64,000 nucleotides of DNA, taken from Bacillota bacterium. GTDB taxonomy: Bacteria; Bacillota; Clostridia; Tissierellales; Tissierellaceae. The translations under genes and the position numbers were made by a program. The notes under the pieces are model-generated. The model was not told where the DNA came from. It did no database searches and saw only the letters and a list, made by a program, of their open reading frames with translations. Below, piece after piece: positions 61,107 to 64,000 of the stretch (position 1 is its first letter; the number at the start of each line of letters is the position of its first letter). The DNA lies in assembly GCA_023388495.1 (NCBI GenBank), contig JAEWGC010000025.1, forward strand, positions 45,657 through 109,656, read 5' to 3'.

Positions 61107-62054
61107 TTACTCGTCAGATTTCTTTAGGCCTAATCCTAATTCAGCAAGTTTTCTTTGTACTTCCTCAAGGGATTTCTTACCAAGATTTCTTACTTTCATC
61201 ATATCTTCTTCAGTTTTCTGAGTTAATTCTTCTACTGTATTTATAGCTGCTCTCTTCAAACAGTTATAACTACGTACTGAAAGATCTAACTCTTCTACTG
61301 TCATTTCAAGGACTTTTTCTTTCTTGTCCTCTTCTTTTTCTACCATTATTTCTACTTCACTAACATGTTCAGTTAGCCCGATAAAAAGATTTAAGTGCTC
61401 TGTAAGTATTTTTGCTCCTAATGATGTAGCTTCATCAGGATCCATTGTTCCGTTTGTCCATACTTCTAGAATCAATCTATCATAGTCAGTAACCTGACCT
61501 ACTCTTGTATTCTCCACTGAAAAGTTGACCTTTTTCACCGGGGTAAATGCGGAGTCAACTGGTATAACGCCTACCGGTTGCCCTTCCTTCTTATTTCTCT
61601 CGGCTACTACATAACCTCTACCCTTTACTAGTTCAAGTTCCATGTATAGATTACCATCTTCATTTACGGTAGCAATGTGGTGATCTTTATTGATGATTTC
61701 CACATCTGGACCTGTAATAATATCGCCTGCTGTTACAACCTGAGATCCTTGTGCCTCTATTCTTAGAGTTACTGGCTCATCTGTATATATTCTTGCAGAA
61801 AGGCCTTTTATATTTAATATTATTTCCGGTACATCTTCTAGTACACCTGGTATAGTCGAAAATTCATGTAGTACTCCTTGAATTTTTATGGAAGAGACTG
61901 CTGCACCTGGTAGTGATGACAACAATACTCTTCTAAGTGAATTACCTAAGGTTGTACCGTAACCCCTCTCAAGAGGTTCTACCATAAATTTTCCATAACT
62001 CTCATCATCGCTCAACTCTAGAATTTCAATTCTTGGTTTTTCAATTTCTATCAT
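61107..62054 (-). CDS. rpoA: RNA polymerase subunit alpha
   Basis: ~315 residues. N-terminal dimer domain GYGTTLGNSLRRVLLSSLPG; C-terminal domain ELDLSVRSYNCLKRAAI...VRNLGKKSLEEV binds UP elements and activators. I start at MIEIEKPRIEIL (62054), the family start; an ATG two codons upstream (62060) lies nearer the ribosome site and cannot be excluded. Confidence 0.97.
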   Translation of the reverse strand: MIEIEKPRIEILELSDDESYGKFMVEPLERGYGTTLGNSLRRVLLSSLPGAAVSSIKIQGVLHEFSTIPGVLEDVPEIILNIKGLSARIYTDEPVTLRIEAQGSQVVTAGDIITGPDVEIINKDHHIATVNEDGNLYMELELVKGRGYVVAERNKKEGQPVGVIPVDSAFTPVKKVNFSVENTRVGQVTDYDRLILEVWTNGTMDPDEATSLGAKILTEHLNLFIGLTEHVSEVEIMVEKEEDKKEKVLEMTVEELDLSVRSYNCLKRAAINTVEELTQKTEEDMMKVRNLGKKSLEEVQRKLAELGLGLKKSDE

Positions 62055-62122
62055 TAACATTAACCCTCCTTAAAATTTGGTTTGTTAAAGTACGAGGGCA
62101 ACTGATTTTGTTATGAATGTTA

Positions 62123-62746
62123 TTATTTAGAATATAACTCAACGATTAAGTGTTCTTCTACTGGTATATCTATATCTTCCCTTGTTGGCTCAGCTACTAT
62201 GCTACCCTTTAATTGATCAAGATCTACACTTATCCATTTAACAGTGTTGCCATTGTGATTTGCTATTAAATCCTTAATTTTTTCACTACCTCTAGTTCTT
62301 TCTTTTACTTCGATAACATCTCCAACTGAAAGAATTAAAGATGGTATATCTACTTTAGCACCATTAACTAAGAAATGACCATGTGTAACTAATTGTCTAG
62401 CTTCTGCTCTTGATGAAGCAAAACCCATTCTGTATACAACATTATCTAATCTTAATTCAAGGATTTTTAATAGGTTTTCACCTGTTATTCCTTTCATCTT
62501 ATCTGCCATTATGAAATACTTAACCATTTGGGATTCAGAAATTCCGTAGAATCTACGAACTTTTTGTTTTTCTCTAAGTTGCATTCCATATTCTGTTACT
62601 TTCTTTCTTGATTGTCCGTGTTGTCCTGGTGCATAATTTCTCTTGTTTATTGCACATTGATCTGTATAACATCTATCTCCTTTAAGGAATAGTTTCATAC
62701 CTTCTCTACGGCACAGTCTACAAACTGGCCCTGTATATCTTGCCAT
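62123..62746 (-). CDS. rpsD: 30S ribosomal protein S4 (zinc-binding form)
   Basis: 207 residues. Four N-terminal cysteines (CRLCRREG, then CYTDQC) mark the zinc-binding form; S4 RNA-binding domain LRLDNVVYRMGFASSRAEARQLV...HFLVNG. Assembly initiator and possible translational repressor of this operon. Confidence 0.97.
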   Translation of the reverse strand: MARYTGPVCRLCRREGMKLFLKGDRCYTDQCAINKRNYAPGQHGQSRKKVTEYGMQLREKQKVRRFYGISESQMVKYFIMADKMKGITGENLLKILELRLDNVVYRMGFASSRAEARQLVTHGHFLVNGAKVDIPSLILSVGDVIEVKERTRGSEKIKDLIANHNGNTVKWISVDLDQLKGSIVAEPTREDIDIPVEEHLIVELYSK

Positions 62747-62762
62747 CTATTTACACCTCCTA

Positions 62763-63161
62763 TTAAACTCTTCTACGTTTTGGTGGTCTACATCCATTAT
62801 GAGGAATAGGAGTAACATCCTTAATCATATTTACCTCTAATCCTGTTGCTTGTAATGACCTAATTGCTGCTTCTCTTCCAGCTCCTGGTCCCTTAACGTA
62901 TACTTCTACACTCTTTAATCCGTGTTCCATAGCTTTTTTAGCTGCTTCTTCAGCTGCTTGTTGTGCTGCGAAAGGAGTAGATTTTCTTGAACCTCTAAAA
63001 CCTAATTGTCCTGCACTAGCCCATGACAATACATTACCTTGTAAGTCTGTTAGTGTAACCATTGTATTGTTAAATGTTGATGAGATATGTGCTTGACCTC
63101 TCTCTATATTCTTACGTTCTCTTCTTCTAACACGAGTTACTTTGCCTTTTTTAGCTGCCAC
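62763..63161 (-). CDS. rpsK: 30S ribosomal protein S11
   Basis: 132 residues; AHISSTFNNTMVTLTDLQGN, GPGAGREAAIRSLQATGLEV and C-terminal PHNGCRPPKRRRV. Between rpsD and rpsM at short spacing. Confidence 0.97.
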   Translation of the reverse strand: MAAKKGKVTRVRRRERKNIERGQAHISSTFNNTMVTLTDLQGNVLSWASAGQLGFRGSRKSTPFAAQQAAEEAAKKAMEHGLKSVEVYVKGPGAGREAAIRSLQATGLEVNMIKDVTPIPHNGCRPPKRRRV

Positions 63162-63179
63162 TTATTTTCCCTCCTTTAC

Positions 63180-63542
63180 CTACTTCTTCTTAGATACCAA
63201 TCTCTTAGGACCTTTTCTCGTTCTAGCATTGGTCTTAGTTCTTTGACCTCTTACTGGAAGGCCTCTTCTATGTCTAATTCCTCTATAGCAGTTAATTTCT
63301 CTAAGTCTCTTTATATTTAGTGCTATTTCTCTTCTCAAGTCACCTTCTACATGATAACCATCTATAACAGCTCTTAGGCTTGCTACTTCAGATTCTGTTA
63401 GGTCTTTTACTCTAGTGTCTGGATTAACTCCAGCCTTTTGTAATATTTCGTTTGCTCTTGGTCTACCAATACCAAAAATGTATGTTAAACCAACTTCAAC
63501 TCTTTTGTCTCTTGGTAAGTCAACACCTGCTATTCTTGCCAT
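63180..63542 (-). CDS. rpsM: 30S ribosomal protein S13
   Basis: 120 residues; MARIAGVDLPRDKRVEVGLTY and GIRHRRGLPVRGQRTKTNART. Follows rpmJ by about 50 bases. Confidence 0.97.
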   Translation of the reverse strand: MARIAGVDLPRDKRVEVGLTYIFGIGRPRANEILQKAGVNPDTRVKDLTESEVASLRAVIDGYHVEGDLRREIALNIKRLREINCYRGIRHRRGLPVRGQRTKTNARTRKGPKRLVSKKK

Positions 63543-63595
63543 TAATGCTTACACCTCCTAAAATAAATACATTTACAAAACCGTGACATATATAA

Positions 63596-63709
63596 TTAAC
63601 CTTGTTTTTGTTTATGTCTTGGGTTTTCGCAAATAACCATAACCTTCCCGTGTCTTCTGATTATCTTGCATTTTTCACATATCTTTTTAACTGATGGTCT
63701 TACTTTCAT
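63596..63709 (-). CDS. rpmJ: 50S ribosomal protein L36
   Basis: 37 residues: MKVRPSVKKICEKCKIIRRH and on to NPRHKQKQG. The Cys ligands (CEKC, later C and H) mark the zinc-binding form. Sits between infA and rpsM; AGGAGG precedes the start. Too short for most length cut-offs. Confidence 0.96.
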   Translation of the reverse strand: MKVRPSVKKICEKCKIIRRHGKVMVICENPRHKQKQG

Positions 63710-63725
63710 TTAATTCCCTCCTATG

Positions 63726-63944
63726 CTACTTGTTTCGCCAGGTAATTCTGCCTCTAGTCAAATCATAGGGTGACAGTTCAACTGTTACCTTATCTCCAGG
63801 AAGTATCCTTATATAATTCATCCTTAATTTTCCAGAAATATGGGCTAATATTTCGTGACCATTTTCTAGTTTCACTTTAAAAATAGCATTAGGTAAAGCA
63901 TCTACTACCGTACCTTCAACTTCAATAACATCAGATTTAGACAT
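63726..63944 (-). CDS. infA: Translation initiation factor IF-1
   Basis: 72 residues, start MSKSDVIEVEGTVVDALPNA, OB-fold ending LTRGRITWRNK. The frame is open eight codons further upstream, but family length fixes the start at 63944; GGAGG lies 12 bases upstream, a long spacing. The 56 bases beyond it (to 64000) hold only AT-rich, out-of-frame sequence, probably the end of an upstream gene. Confidence 0.96.
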   Translation of the reverse strand: MSKSDVIEVEGTVVDALPNAIFKVKLENGHEILAHISGKLRMNYIRILPGDKVTVELSPYDLTRGRITWRNK

Positions 63945-64000
63945 TAGGTTTTCGAACCTCCTGTTCAAACAAATTTAGAAACTCTTATTGAAAGGTTCTA

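Noticed and set aside
1..64000. CRISPR array, tRNA or rRNA genes
   Set aside because: Reading both strands by eye found no regular direct-repeat/spacer array and no tRNA- or rRNA-like sequence; a tRNAscan run would settle tRNAs.

Overview
This window comes from a low-GC, anaerobic, spore-forming Firmicute of the Clostridia/Tissierellia kind that lives by fermenting amino acids. The evidence is direct: a UGA-containing glycine-reductase-type component B with its pyruvoyl-enzyme partner, a complete glycine cleavage operon, a branched-chain 2-oxoacid:ferredoxin oxidoreductase joined to phosphotransbutyrylase and two butyrate kinases, rubrerythrin and ferritin, and several sporulation genes (cotJABC, an alpha/beta SASP, a CsxC-like protein, cwlD, a PrsW-like protease). 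I see no phage, insertion sequence, CRISPR array or tRNA. The species is not determined.

Layout. 1-619: 3'-truncated LytTR response regulator. 783-6778: type II fatty-acid synthesis (fabH-fabK-fabD-fabG-acpP-fabF on the minus strand, fabZ divergent), with a ~200 bp inverted-repeat element between fabG and acpP. 6823-9842: a two-gene operon (opine-dehydrogenase-family protein plus a B12-binding, glutamate-mutase-like protein) behind a c-di-AMP (ydaO/yuaA) riboswitch with its own promoter and terminator. 9980-10867: CsxC-like spore protein. 10936-19350: cdaA-cdaR, then buk-ptb-buk, a P-loop ATPase and vorDABC, so the c-di-AMP synthase lies about 10 kb from a c-di-AMP riboswitch. 19464-25440: CapA-like protein, PrsW, DUF5317 protein, rubrerythrin and a four-domain persulfide/CoA-disulfide reductase.

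25560-33418 holds the most interesting locus: a sigma-54 (-24/-12) promoter and its RocR-type activator drive grdE-like, grdB-like (selenoprotein), a second opine-dehydrogenase-family gene, an NhaC antiporter and an alanine-dehydrogenase-like gene. My inference is that this operon reductively cleaves an N-substituted amino acid, possibly an opine such as strombine, releasing an amino acid that the last enzyme deaminates. GrdA, GrdC and GrdD are not in the window and must be encoded elsewhere.

33582-41607: cotJ operon, Na+-decarboxylase beta subunit with a 34-residue gamma-like peptide, SASP, ferritin, L,D-transpeptidase, a Crp/Fnr regulator and a yedE-tusA-DUF3343 set linked to selenium/sulfur handling, which fits the selenoprotein. 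41749-45596: heterodimeric ABC exporter behind a 25-codon leader peptide and two near-identical tandem terminators, a likely antibiotic-sensing attenuator. 45636-53519: membrane transporter, PAP2 phosphatase and gcvT-gcvH-gcvPA-gcvPB-lpd. 53667-55718: aldo/keto reductase with Fe-S domain, a cluster of DnaA boxes and cwlD. 56152-63944: conserved ribosomal block (infA, rpmJ, rpsM, rpsK, rpsD, rpoA, rplQ, ecfA1-ecfA2-ecfT, truA, rplM, rpsI), interrupted or bordered by two related, hairpin-rich intergenic repeats.

How it works together: amino acids are oxidised (glycine cleavage, VOR) and reduced (Grd-type) in Stickland fashion; acyl-CoA and acyl-phosphate intermediates give ATP through Ptb/Buk; c-di-AMP made by CdaA probably controls the B12/opine operon. 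All functions are read from sequence by eye; no database search was run.
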